Assembly (NCBI GenBank): GCA_965204925.1
Contig: OZ242021.1
Coordinates: forward strand, 992,001 to 1,056,000
Reading direction: 5' to 3'
Source of the DNA: G963663315 sp965204925
Lineage (GTDB): Bacteria; Pseudomonadota; Gammaproteobacteria; Arenicellales; Poriferihabitantaceae
Length of the DNA stretch: 64,000 nucleotides
Shown: positions 52,826 through 61,845 of the stretch, piece by piece
Layout: the number at the start of each line of letters is the position of its first letter
Position numbering within the stretch: the stretch's first letter is position 1
The notes under the pieces: model-generated
The model's input: the letters and a program-made list of their open reading frames with translations, nothing else
What the model was told of the DNA's origin: nothing
The model's database searches: none
Made by a program: the position numbers and the translations under genes

Positions 52826-55552
52826 TCAGAAGCGGACGCCGAGAGTCAGTGTACCGCCGAGGCCGGCGTTGCCGCTACCCGCAGTCGCGTAGAATGCCTC
52901 ACCGGAGAGCGTGACCGCGCCGGTACCGCCCACGTTGATCGCCCCGCCCGCGCCGAGACGGAACCAGGTGGCCTTGACCTCGGAAGCCAGCGCCGTCCCC
53001 GACGCCGTGATGGAGCGCTCCGGCGAGAACTCGTGCTCCACATCCAGCGATGCGAACGCCCGCCCGTTCCCGTCTTCCTGCGCGCCGCCGCCGAGGCCGG
53101 TCTTCTCCGCCAGCACGCCCAGCCGCCCCCTGAAGCTCTGCGCATCGCCGAGCGAGACCTTGCCGGCGCCCTTGACCTTCACATCGTCGAAATCGTCCAT
53201 ATTGACCGAGGACAGGACGAAGCCGCCGCGCGGCGTCAGCGTCATGCTGTCCCTGACCATCCGCTTGCCGGCCTCGAAGCTCGCCGCATAGCCCGTTCCG
53301 GACCGGTCGGACGCGATCTTGCCGCGCGCATCGGAGTTCAGTTCGATGCCGCCGAACCGCGTCCAGGAGAGCTGCCCGTCCACATAGAGGCCGTTTTCGC
53401 CGGTATAGGCCGCCGAGAGGCCGAGACCCGTCCCGGAGGCCTTGATTTTGCCGCCATGCTTCACTGTCGCCTCGCCCTGCCGATGGTGCGCGCTCACGCC
53501 CAGGGTCAGCCTGTCGTCGAGAGGCTTGTCGAACCCGGCATCGACGTCCCAGCGCTTGACATCCTGGGAAAGCGCTCGTCCGCTCCGCCCCTTCGAGGTC
53601 GTGGATGCATCCACCTTGCGCTTGCCGTCGCCGCCCCCAACCCGCGCCCAGACGCCGTCGCTGTCGCGCGCCGCCGCCATCCGCTCATACCACGACGTCT
53701 GTCCGTTCAGCTCCACAAGCATTGATGGCAGCGCCTCATACACTCGCGCCCGGTCGTGGTAGACACGGGCCGCCGGCATCTTCCTGAACTCTTGCCCGCT
53801 ACCGTCCGTGAGTGTCTCAAGCGTGGCCCAATGCACTTCGTCGTAAACGCCTTTCGTCTCCCGGCTTGTATCCACCGTGGCGCCGTTATCCAGCGTCGTC
53901 TGCGCGCCGCTCGCGCCCACGCGGGTCTTGAAGGTCGTCTTCGCGGTATTGAGAATCGTGCCGTCGATAAGGCCGGTCAGGCCGCGCTCATCCATTTCCA
54001 GGATGACGGTCATGTCGCCTTCGTCATTCGCCTTGATGGCCGTGCCCGATGCCGCGCTCACACGCGCCTTCGGCCCGATGACGACCGTGCCGCCCTTCAC
54101 CATATGTACACCGGCCCAGGTTCCGCTGCCGCCCGTGACCTTGCCCCGCACAGTGACCGTCTGCGTGCGTTCGCCCGCCCGGCTATGGCCATCCGCGAAG
54201 ACCTGGCTGCCATCGACATAAATGCCGTCCCGCTCGGCGGTGACGGTTGCGCCTTCGCCAACGGTGACTTCAGTCATGCCTTGCCCCATGTTTTCGACAT
54301 GGATGCCGGCGCCTGCCGCGCTAATCGAACCGCCCGTCGCGCGGACGGCGATCGGCACGGTCGCGGCGCTCCCCTTCGCGAAGGCCGCAATACCGTGACC
54401 GCCGCCGGCAGTGCGGATCACGCCGGCGGAATTGACGGTAACGGAGCCGGTATCGGTGTCATCTTCGCTCACCGCCTGATTGCCGAAATGCTCGGCCAGA
54501 AGGCCGTGATGGCTGGCATCGCGTTCTGCGCCCCCCAGGGTGACGACCCTGCTCCCCGCGCCGAGGTCGATCAGAACCGCAGCCTTGCTTTTTTCCCTGA
54601 CAGGATTATTGGTGTCGTCGTCGCCGGCCGACGCATGAATGCCGTCCTCGTCGCTGCTCTCGATTCTTGCGGACCCGGAGACGCGCACCGTTGATGAGCC
54701 TGTGCCCTTGTTGGTGGCCCGGATACCATCGTCCTTACCGTGGACGGCGCCGCCGGTGACCGTTACGGTCGCGGGAACGGCGGCGCGCTCCACATTCACC
54801 AGAATGCCATGCCTTTCCATGCTGCGGACAACGCCGCTGCTGGAGGTAATCTCGACGCTGCCCGCTTCCGTCTCCCCGGTGCCCTTGTCGTACCAGGCAA
54901 AGAGCGCGGCATGAAAGCCGGATGTTACGCTGCCCGAATTATTGATGACGATCTTTCCGCCAACCCGTGCGCGGGCATGGATCCCGCCATCCATGGTACT
55001 ATCCGGATCAGAACCGACGATGCTGCCGGAATTCGTCACCGCGATATCGCCTGCATTCCGGCGGTCGATCTTGATGCCGAATTTCCTGGCGTGAATCGAA
55101 CCGGCGTTGGTGACCGAGATCTTGCCCGTGTCCACCGTGTTGCGTTTCCCGACATGCGTGAAGTCTATCCCGTTTCCGCCCACGGGGTTATCCGGCGTGC
55201 CGATTTTTGTTCCGGCGCCGACATTCACCGCCATCTCGCCAGTAACGCCCACCGGGCGCTGCACCGTGATCCCGCTTTTCGCGCTGTTAACTGTCGTCCC
55301 GCCGCTCGGCGGAACGACGCTCAGCGTCAGGCCGCCGGTGAGCTTTGTGTATGAAATGCCGGTCGCGTAGTTGCCGCCGCTGCAGGTGACTGCCGGCGGG
55401 CTGCCCATCGGGTCGCCGCATTCTTTCTCTGCAAGGGCGGGCAGCGGGACTGCCGCCAGAGAGAGCAGAAACGCCGCGGTCGCCGCAAGCCGGGCCGCTG
55501 AACCAGGATCAATGCAGTTAACATTCGATTTCAACATCAAATTCAGCCCCAT
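52826..55552 (-). CDS. Autotransporter outer-membrane protein (type Va secretion)
   Basis: Starting at ATG 55552 the protein is ~908 aa. A Sec signal (LAATAAFLLSLAAVPLPALA) precedes a passenger of ~560 residues made of beta-helix-like units with recurring NSGSI, SGSV, GIHA and GGTV patterns. From roughly residue 620 (GVWARVGGGDGKRK) to the terminal Phe (TLTLGVRF) is a 12-strand autotransporter barrel. Adhesion or surface display is the usual role; passenger specificity is unknown. GC is clearly higher than in the neighbours, suggesting acquisition. ATG 55537 is an alternative start; the frame is open up to 55780 but that part is outside a believable signal peptide. Confidence 0.83.
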   Translation of the reverse strand: MGLNLMLKSNVNCIDPGSAARLAATAAFLLSLAAVPLPALAEKECGDPMGSPPAVTCSGGNYATGISYTKLTGGLTLSVVPPSGGTTVNSAKSGITVQRPVGVTGEMAVNVGAGTKIGTPDNPVGGNGIDFTHVGKRNTVDTGKISVTNAGSIHARKFGIKIDRRNAGDIAVTNSGSIVGSDPDSTMDGGIHARARVGGKIVINNSGSVTSGFHAALFAWYDKGTGETEAGSVEITSSSGVVRSMERHGILVNVERAAVPATVTVTGGAVHGKDDGIRATNKGTGSSTVRVSGSARIESSDEDGIHASAGDDDTNNPVREKSKAAVLIDLGAGSRVVTLGGAERDASHHGLLAEHFGNQAVSEDDTDTGSVTVNSAGVIRTAGGGHGIAAFAKGSAATVPIAVRATGGSISAAGAGIHVENMGQGMTEVTVGEGATVTAERDGIYVDGSQVFADGHSRAGERTQTVTVRGKVTGGSGTWAGVHMVKGGTVVIGPKARVSAASGTAIKANDEGDMTVILEMDERGLTGLIDGTILNTAKTTFKTRVGASGAQTTLDNGATVDTSRETKGVYDEVHWATLETLTDGSGQEFRKMPAARVYHDRARVYEALPSMLVELNGQTSWYERMAAARDSDGVWARVGGGDGKRKVDASTTSKGRSGRALSQDVKRWDVDAGFDKPLDDRLTLGVSAHHRQGEATVKHGGKIKASGTGLGLSAAYTGENGLYVDGQLSWTRFGGIELNSDARGKIASDRSGTGYAASFEAGKRMVRDSMTLTPRGGFVLSSVNMDDFDDVKVKGAGKVSLGDAQSFRGRLGVLAEKTGLGGGAQEDGNGRAFASLDVEHEFSPERSITASGTALASEVKATWFRLGAGGAINVGGTGAVTLSGEAFYATAGSGNAGLGGTLTLGVRF

Positions 55553-55556
55553 GTTT

Positions 55557-55606
55557 GGTTTACAAGAGGAATTGTAATAAAATATGCTCCAGAGTTCAAG
55601 TTCCCT
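55557..55606 (-). repeat. ~50-bp repeat, copy A, upstream of the autotransporter
   Basis: Minus strand reads AGGGAACTTGAACTC... ending TTCCTCTTGTAAACC just before the autotransporter start. About 90% identical to copy B at 57788-57838 with one single-base gap. Confidence 0.75.
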
Positions 55607-55996
55607 ATCCAGTGGTCCTTTCAGGGCGTCGCCGAACCTGATATATTCATCAATAAATTTGCCTATGTGCGGGCTGTCCTTCCTGGCAAGAATGTTGCTG
55701 GCGTGACAGTCACCGTCATTCTTGATTTTCTTCAGACAGGATACCTGTCCGGCGCTTGGAGGCGTTCCTTGATCCTCCACTCGGCTACCCGGTTGTACTT
55801 TGCCGAGATATCAATGCCGAGATACCTCCTGTCGTGCTGGCGCGCGACCATGGTTTGGCTTGTGCGAGTTACCGATAATACCCCACGGGAGTCAGTAAGC
55901 CAATGTCGTCATAAAGGCGTGTCAGCCCAACCTGGTAATGTCCTCTTTTGTTTTCAGGGGGGCATCCGGGTCAGCGGGCATTGAAATAGATTTATC
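55607..55996. other. Gene-poor, apparently decayed stretch
   Basis: No intact gene. Minus-strand fragments in shifted frames can be read (for example RYLGIDISAKYNRVAEW around 55800-55850 and LKKIKNDGDCHASNI around 55690-55735), which look like pieces of a broken coding sequence. No family is recognised. It lies between the autotransporter and an AAA-ATPase remnant. Confidence 0.35.
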
Positions 55997-56380
55997 CGGT
56001 TATTATCGACAGCGGAAGACCTGCTAAACGCCAGCCAGACCATACGCAGGGAGGACAATCCGTTCTTGCTGGCGCTGGCTGGCACGTCGAACCTTGAAGC
56101 TGCCCTGGGGAGGGCAAACGCCTCTTTCCGGGACCGCGGTGAACTGTTCCCATTGGGACGATTGTCGCCGGAGGAAGCCGGACAAGCGGTTACCGCGCCA
56201 TTGGAAGAAGCCATTGCAAGAGGCATGGCAAGCGATGATGAATCCGTCACGCACGATCGTATCATGGATAAATTCGACCAGCTTTTCCATCCGGGTTATG
56301 CCTGGCAAGTCGGGGGCGATGATTACGAACCCGGTATCCCGAACCTGGTTTCCTGTGTACATGGAAATTCCCCGGGGTAA
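55997..56380 (+). pseudogene. Remnant of an AAA-family ATPase
   Basis: In one frame the text STAEDLLNASQTIRR, ENPFLLALAGTSNLEAAL (here EDNPFLL), RDRGELFPLGRLSPEEAGQAVTAPLEEA matches the middle-to-late part of Orc1/Cdc6-like or prokaryotic AAA_16-type ATPases. The Walker A and B parts and the C-terminal winged helix are missing: the frame has a stop shortly upstream of 55997 and ends at 56380 in unrelated-looking sequence. A truncated relic, not a working gene. Confidence 0.6.
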
Positions 56381-56401
56381 AAACCCGAAGATACTCTGCC
56401 G

Positions 56402-57712
56402 TCACGTTGAGCCTGGCGAGCCGAGGCCGATGACTGAGCAGAAACCTTTTTCGTCCGGGCAGACTTCAGACGGGCAGACGGATTCTGTGTGTTCGGCGCC
56501 GCCATACGGGTTGGAGTGTGTGTCATTTTCATGCCTGGTACTGTCGGGACAGAGGCCAGTCGGTTCAAGACGCAGGAGCATGCCGTCGGCATGATCCGTA
56601 AGTAAATAAATCAGGCCATCCGGTCCCTGGCGAACGTCTCGAATACGTTTCCCCAGATTCACAAGCAGGCGCTCTTCCACTATCAGTTTGCCCTGCCCGA
56701 GCTCAAGGCGGGCCAGCAGCCTTCCAGAAAGCGATCCGGTAAAAAAGCTGCCCCGCCAGGACGGAAAGCGGTCTCCGTCGTAAATCATCAAGCCGGAAGG
56801 CGAGATCGACGGCGCCCAATAATGGACGGGCTGGGCCATACCTGCCTTGCGCGTGCCCTCCCCGATCCTGAAGCCGGCGTAGCTCCGGCCATAGGTAATC
56901 GTCGGCCAGCCGTAATTGACTCCAGACTCAATCAGGTTAAGCTCATCCCCGCCCTTCGGGCCGTGCTCTACCGCATAAATTCGCCCGGATGTTTTCTCCA
57001 GCGCCAGGCCTTGCGGATTGCGGTTGCCGTAGGCATAGATCGCGGACCCTGCATCCACTCTTGTGGCAAATGGATTGTTTTTTGGTACGCGTCCGTCTTC
57101 ATGCAGGCGAACAATCGAGCCGGCCGGGTCGTCCAGCGCCTGAGCCTGTTCTTTATTGCCCCGGTCACCTACAGTAATGAACAGATAACCTTTCGCAAAC
57201 AGCAGCCGGGAGCCGAAATGACGCCCCCCACTGACCCGCGGCAATCCGATATAGAGTTCTTCAACATCTTCCAGGCGGTTGTCGGTCAGTCTGCCGCGTG
57301 CAACAGCAGTCGCGCTACCCCCCTGCCCGGGGCTCGCATAGGACAGATAGACCCATCTGTTCTCGGCAAAACCGGGATGCAGCGCAACATCAAGCAAGCC
57401 GCCCTGTCCACTCGCATAGACAGGTGGAATACCGGCGACCGGATTCGGGTCCAGGTGGCCGTTTATGATGCGGCGGAGCCGTCCCGGCCGCTCGGTCACA
57501 AGCATTGATCCATCCGGCAGGAAGGCCATGCCCCAGGGGCGCTCGAGACCGTCCGTTATTTTGACCAGCCTGAAACGATGCTCCATTGAGTCATACGTTT
57601 CAGGCAATGCAGTCGCATGAATCGGGAAGATGCAGCCGAGGAGCGCCAGAGCGATGCCAGGCAGTGTGAAGAAGCTTCTGGCCCCTCGTGGTACAAACGG
57701 GTTTCTGATCAG
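56402..57712 (-). CDS. PQQ-dependent soluble aldose dehydrogenase (YliI/Asd-like)
   Basis: Six-bladed propeller quinoprotein that oxidises sugars in the periplasm. Landmarks: RPWGMAFLPDGSMLVTERPGRL, GGLLDVALHPGF, YAYGNRNPQGLA, GPKGGDELN and GVNYGWP. TTG at 57607 gives 401 aa but cuts off a perfect in-frame signal peptide (SFFTLPGIALALLGC...HATA-LPE). No ATG, GTG or TTG lies upstream in frame before the previous stop; CTG at 57712, after CAGGAT, is the best candidate start. The last ~45 residues (from LCPDSTRHEND) are unlike family members. No PQQ biosynthesis genes are in view. Confidence 0.82.
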   Translation of the reverse strand: MIRNPFVPRGARSFFTLPGIALALLGCIFPIHATALPETYDSMEHRFRLVKITDGLERPWGMAFLPDGSMLVTERPGRLRRIINGHLDPNPVAGIPPVYASGQGGLLDVALHPGFAENRWVYLSYASPGQGGSATAVARGRLTDNRLEDVEELYIGLPRVSGGRHFGSRLLFAKGYLFITVGDRGNKEQAQALDDPAGSIVRLHEDGRVPKNNPFATRVDAGSAIYAYGNRNPQGLALEKTSGRIYAVEHGPKGGDELNLIESGVNYGWPTITYGRSYAGFRIGEGTRKAGMAQPVHYWAPSISPSGLMIYDGDRFPSWRGSFFTGSLSGRLLARLELGQGKLIVEERLLVNLGKRIRDVRQGPDGLIYLLTDHADGMLLRLEPTGLCPDSTRHENDTHSNPYGGAEHTESVCPSEVCPDEKGFCSVIGLGSPGST

Positions 57713-57773
57713 ATTATCCTGTGTCGAATGAGAAATCCCCGGCTTCGGGGCGCGCTCCGCAGGCTGGCGCAGA

Positions 57774-59951
57774 TCAAGAGTCAGTCCGGTTTACAAGAGG
57801 AATTTTAACAAAATACGCTCCCGGAGTTCCAGTTCCCTGTTCAATCGTTAACATCTTCCCCCTCAAGCCGTTGCGCAGCGTAGCCTGACCGACCCCGCCG
57901 GATATCAGATCCACCATTTCTCCGCACCCGTCCCTGATCGTCAGATTTTCCGAACCGTGCAGAATGATTTCATTTTCGGGAGAGTCTGTCAAGACCAGGA
58001 GATTCAGCATGTCCCGGTAGCTTTTTGATATCCAGCGTCCGTTGCCGGCCCTGCCATAGTCGCCAGTAAATGGATGGTCCGGAGTCGAGGCCAGGATCGC
58101 ACACAGATTACGTACAGCAAACATTGCTGCGCGCGGGTTGCACATTCGGTCGATGACCCCGTTTCGCACACCGTGGCCGCGGTCCATGTCCATGAACGTG
58201 TCGATGAACAACTCGGTATTATCCAGCCCCGAAGAGGAAAATATACCTTCTGCGATGTAGTGAACGTTATCAAGGTCAGCGCAACGATGCAGAGCCGGGT
58301 TGTCGTCTGCCATGAACAGCGTAATGGACGCATTTACCCCCAGTCTCCTGCATACATCCGACATGTTGACTATAGATTCATTTACCGGGTCGCATCCGGT
58401 TACGCGAAAAACCAGGCCATCAAAAAACCGATCCCAATCCCTGCCGGATACCAGGGCGCCGAGATCATCTTCATCCGCCATTGTGAAACCGTGCCTGATC
58501 TGGTGAAAGTAAGGTTTTCCATCTGCTACAAGATCGGACTTCATGCGCAGCCTGGACAGGTAAACGGGAAATCCTCCTTCCGTTTTCAGTTTCCGTATGG
58601 CTTGCGACAGTTGTGGAACCCTGGACATCGGCAATACCACTTCCCAACGCATGATCAGGTCTTGATGCCTGATCATGCTGGCGCAGGTTGCGGGAGCCGG
58701 GATTCCCTGACTGACCAGGACAAACTCATGACCGGATTCCTTCAGAGCCCGCATGCGCTCTACCATCACCTGATCGTCAAGGTCCTGCGCGGGAATGCGC
58801 ATCCGCCCGACCCCCATCTCCCACAGCGCCAATAATGGATAATCATTGCGCACACGTTTGCGGTAAAACTCATCCAGGACGCCGGATGGCGCGATATCGA
58901 TCAGTTCCGCCCAAGGATGGCGCATGTCAAATCCGACCGCGCATTCGGTCATTTCACGGGTATGCACCGGAACAAGTTTCCGAACGGAGGCTCCCGCCGG
59001 GAGAGGACTGCCTTCACTGCCTTGCGGTCTGCTCCTCAGGGTGCGGCGAAAGTGGCAGACATGGCCTTTTTCATAGACAAGCACCACAAAATAACCCAAT
59101 TTGTCCGTGTCGTTGCGCCCATCCTGCATACCGGTTGCAGGTTGTATTCGAAACATCTCGCTGTAATCCTGCCGCACAAAGGAAGTGGACGGCAGGAGAT
59201 AGCAATCCGTTGAAGAGTAGCGGTTGTACCAGAAATGGTGGACATGTCCGGCGAACAGAGCCTCAACCCGATATTTTTCCAACAGGTTCAGTATCCAGCC
59301 GCGTCCGGGTTCGGCAAGATTGTCGTAATGCTCGCCCTCATCAGGAAAGCCCAGAAACGGCGGGTAGTGAAGGAAGAGCATGATGCGCTCCCCGCTATGC
59401 TCTTTCAGTTCCTTTTCCAGCCATTCACGCTGTTCGCTTTCCGGTTTCAGTCCGGAATTGATGACCTGTGCATTCAGCAGGATGAAATGGATTCCCTGTT
59501 GACTGAATGCCTGGTATTGAAGACCGAAACGTTCTTCCCACTTTGCCAGGAACTCCTCCCGCACCACACCCGCCGGGGCCCATTCCACCGGTTTGTCGCC
59601 CACATCATGATTTCCGGGCAGAACGTACAGCGGCAGGTTCAACCCGGCAAGAATGCTGTGGAAGTCATCCGCCGCCTGTGCATAGGCAGGCATGGAAGGG
59701 ACGGGATGGATCAGGTCTCCCAAATGCAGAACAAACCGTGGAGCCAGTGCGCCCATCTCCTCCCTGAGTCCATTAATATCCGCAACGCAGCAACGGGCTC
59801 TTGTATTGGTAAGCCGGTTTGTCGGAAAGGGAGAAGAAGACGGGCCGTTTTCACGGTCCACATGCGTATCTGCGATCAGCGCGAAACTGAAGAGACATTT
59901 TCCCAGTGACGGTTTTGTCCGCCTGTCAGTCCAGGATTGGAAGCTGTACAT
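57774..59951 (-). CDS. Calcineurin-like metallophosphoesterase with large unassigned C-terminal domain
   Basis: 725 aa. The N-terminal ~310 residues hold the metallophosphoesterase motifs IADTHVD (D28, H30), LGDLIH, PGNHDVGD, FLHYPPF and AGHVHHFW. Residues ~345-725 do not match a family I recognise; they include WELMGVGRMRIP-like repeats, a GxSQGIPAPA segment and LTIRDGCGEM, and could be a TIM-barrel-like catalytic or beta-helix domain. No signal peptide. The last ~17 codons (GAYFVKIPLVNRTD) coincide with copy B of the 50-bp repeat. It lies upstream of the PQQ dehydrogenase on the same strand, 62 bp away from the proposed CTG start. Confidence 0.72.
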   Translation of the reverse strand: MYSFQSWTDRRTKPSLGKCLFSFALIADTHVDRENGPSSSPFPTNRLTNTRARCCVADINGLREEMGALAPRFVLHLGDLIHPVPSMPAYAQAADDFHSILAGLNLPLYVLPGNHDVGDKPVEWAPAGVVREEFLAKWEERFGLQYQAFSQQGIHFILLNAQVINSGLKPESEQREWLEKELKEHSGERIMLFLHYPPFLGFPDEGEHYDNLAEPGRGWILNLLEKYRVEALFAGHVHHFWYNRYSSTDCYLLPSTSFVRQDYSEMFRIQPATGMQDGRNDTDKLGYFVVLVYEKGHVCHFRRTLRSRPQGSEGSPLPAGASVRKLVPVHTREMTECAVGFDMRHPWAELIDIAPSGVLDEFYRKRVRNDYPLLALWEMGVGRMRIPAQDLDDQVMVERMRALKESGHEFVLVSQGIPAPATCASMIRHQDLIMRWEVVLPMSRVPQLSQAIRKLKTEGGFPVYLSRLRMKSDLVADGKPYFHQIRHGFTMADEDDLGALVSGRDWDRFFDGLVFRVTGCDPVNESIVNMSDVCRRLGVNASITLFMADDNPALHRCADLDNVHYIAEGIFSSSGLDNTELFIDTFMDMDRGHGVRNGVIDRMCNPRAAMFAVRNLCAILASTPDHPFTGDYGRAGNGRWISKSYRDMLNLLVLTDSPENEIILHGSENLTIRDGCGEMVDLISGGVGQATLRNGLRGKMLTIEQGTGTPGAYFVKIPLVNRTDS
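57788..57838 (-). repeat. ~50-bp repeat, copy B
   Basis: Minus strand AGGGAACTGGAACTC...TTCCTCTTGTAAACC, at the 3' end of the metallophosphoesterase gene and upstream of the PQQ dehydrogenase. In both copies the frame that encodes IPLVN is open for a short way, so the repeat may derive from one ancestral gene end. Confidence 0.75.
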
Positions 59952-60185
59952 ACTTTACCGCCCCCCGGGAGTCGCTCTGCAGGATGTCATGAGTCTGCGC
60001 GAATTGTCTGAAGCCACAGGAATTGTATCCTGGTTAATGGTGGTGTCGGGTTTTGGGTTGGGTAATGATCGTCCGGGACATCAAGTTAGTCCGTGTAGCG
60101 CGGCAACCAAGATGAGAAAATGCCGCGCTGGTTGAGATGGTACCTGTAAAGGTGTGGTCGAGGCAATGGCCATTACCGCATATCA

Positions 60186-60821
60186 GCAATTCCCGCCAGG
60201 GACATCCCCCCGTGGATTCGGCGGGATTTGCGGATGCAAACGCAGGCGTCAGGAGTATGCGGACAAGGTCACCCCTCCGGCGGGTTGCCGGAACGGCGGT
60301 TGGCCATGGGTTTTCCTGAAGAACCGGCCTTTCACACATGCGGTCACGGCTGCCGCATCAGGATGTGTCTAAGGGAACCAGATCGGGCTTGCGGCGCCCG
60401 AACGCGATGCCCCGGTACAGCGTCTCCCAGTCCGCGACGTGGAATCCCGGGAACAGCCCGCGCAGCCGCTCCCACAGGGAACTCGAACTGCCCGCCTTGC
60501 CCGCGCGGCGCGAAACAGTGAGCAGCACCGTTGCTGCACCTGATCCATGAGGAACGCCAACATCATCAGGTGGGCGAACACCGTCGCCAGATGCTGCCGG
60601 CCGTGACCGAAATTGTGTTCAAAGCCGTAGCCCTGGTTCTTCAGGGTGCAGATCCGGCGCGCTGAGGGTCTTGCGAAACAGGGTCCTGGGCATGGTATCC
60701 TCCGACTATGAAGAAACGGCCCTTATCCTGCCGCTTTTCGATGAAAAGTCTGCGAAAAGATTTTTTACCAGCCCCCTCAAACCCCCGGATTTACTGATCC
60801 GGCAGGCTTGGCGGGAATTGC
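60186..60821 (-). mobile_element. Internally deleted derivative of the 1.6-kb IS
   Basis: 636 bp with ends GCAATTCCCGCC and GGCGGGAATTGC. Relative to the full copy, ~980 bp (matching 14774-15754) are missing, joining the first ~14 codons of the transposase (ATG at 60693, minus strand) to the segment encoding the YREK-type Lys region. A few-base indel then breaks the frame, so no transposase can be made. Flanks share only a 7-bp core (CCGCATA) instead of a clean 13-bp duplication. It could still be moved by the full-length element. Confidence 0.88.
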
Positions 60822-60868
60822 TGGCCGCATACTCTGGATACCCGAAAAATCTTTTCTGCCCCGGAAAC

Positions 60869-61780
60869 ATGAAGCATACTCCTCTCGACATACTGGTCAC
60901 TGGTGGTACAGGGCTATTGGGACAAGCCCTGATCCCGGTTCTCGAAGCCGAAGGGCACAGCATCTCAGTACTGACACGCTACCCAAAGAAATATCCCCCC
61001 GTATCTTACCGCCCCGGCTTGTTCGCGACCCTCGCAGAAATACCGAATGAGCATCCTGTGGATGCTGTGATCAATCTGGCAGGCGCCAGAATCATCGGGC
61101 GCCGATGGACGCAAGGCCGGAAACGCATCTTGCGGGACAGTCGAATCGACTTGACCCGGAAACTGGTGGAGTGGATGGCGCGTCGTCAGATTCCGCCGGT
61201 GGTTATGCTAAGCGCCTCCGCAACAGGATATTACGGCAATCGACACGATGACATCCTCACCGAGGATGCCCCTTGCGGAAGAGACTTCGGGGCGCAATTA
61301 TGCGAGGAGTGGGAGCGCGAAGCCATATCGGCAACCGCATTGGGTACTCGCGTTGTGATTGTCCGCACCGGGCTGGTGTTAAGCAAGAAGGGTGGAATGC
61401 TGTCCCCGCTGCTAATGAGTTTCAGGTTTGGGTTGGGCGCGCGCATCGGTAGCGGCAACCAGTGGATGAGCTGGATTCATATTGACGATCAGGTCTCTGC
61501 CATGGCCTGGTTGCTCCATAGTGAGAATGCGGCGGGCGCATACAATCTGTCGGCCCCGCACCCGGTTACCAACGCGGATTTCGGTAACTGTCTGGCGAGG
61601 GAACTGCGCCGCCCCCGTTTTTTCACAGCGCCCGCGCCGCTGCTGCGCGCGGCAATGGGAGAGGCCTCGGCTCTCTTGCTTGGTGGTCAGCGTGTTGTGC
61701 CGGCGAAGCTTCATGAACAGGGTTTCAAATTCCGTTATCCGTCGCTTCAGGGCGCCATACGGTCAATTACCGGCCATTGA
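60869..61780 (+). CDS. TIGR01777 family NAD-dependent epimerase (YfcH-like)
   Basis: 303 aa from ATG 60869 (MKHTPLDILVTGGTGLLGQAL). Rossmann-fold dinucleotide motif GGTGLLG, then VINLAGARIIGRRWTQGRK, SASATGYYG and SWIHIDDQVSAM, followed by the C-terminal DUF1731-type block RVVPAKLHEQGF. The substrate is unknown. Upstream in-frame codons come from the IS derivative, which ends 47 bp before the ATG and probably replaces or carries its promoter. The glutathione-transferase gene follows 65 bp later. Confidence 0.88.
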   Translation: MKHTPLDILVTGGTGLLGQALIPVLEAEGHSISVLTRYPKKYPPVSYRPGLFATLAEIPNEHPVDAVINLAGARIIGRRWTQGRKRILRDSRIDLTRKLVEWMARRQIPPVVMLSASATGYYGNRHDDILTEDAPCGRDFGAQLCEEWEREAISATALGTRVVIVRTGLVLSKKGGMLSPLLMSFRFGLGARIGSGNQWMSWIHIDDQVSAMAWLLHSENAAGAYNLSAPHPVTNADFGNCLARELRRPRFFTAPAPLLRAAMGEASALLLGGQRVVPAKLHEQGFKFRYPSLQGAIRSITGH

Positions 61781-61845
61781 GGGATACTCTCTTTGTTACG
61801 ATTCTGGCGCAACTGTTAAAATGCGAGGAAACAGACGAATTTGAC

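Noticed and set aside
53756..54694. 312-aa plus-strand frame inside the autotransporter gene
   Set aside because: Runs antisense to the GC-rich passenger region; Arg/Ala-rich with no motif.
52559..60185. tRNA-Pro as an attachment site of an integrative element
   Set aside because: No integrase and no repeat of the tRNA 3' end was seen downstream.
60173..60834. 13-bp target duplication for the IS derivative
   Set aside because: Flanks agree at only 8 of 13 positions (core CCGCATA); not a reliable duplication.
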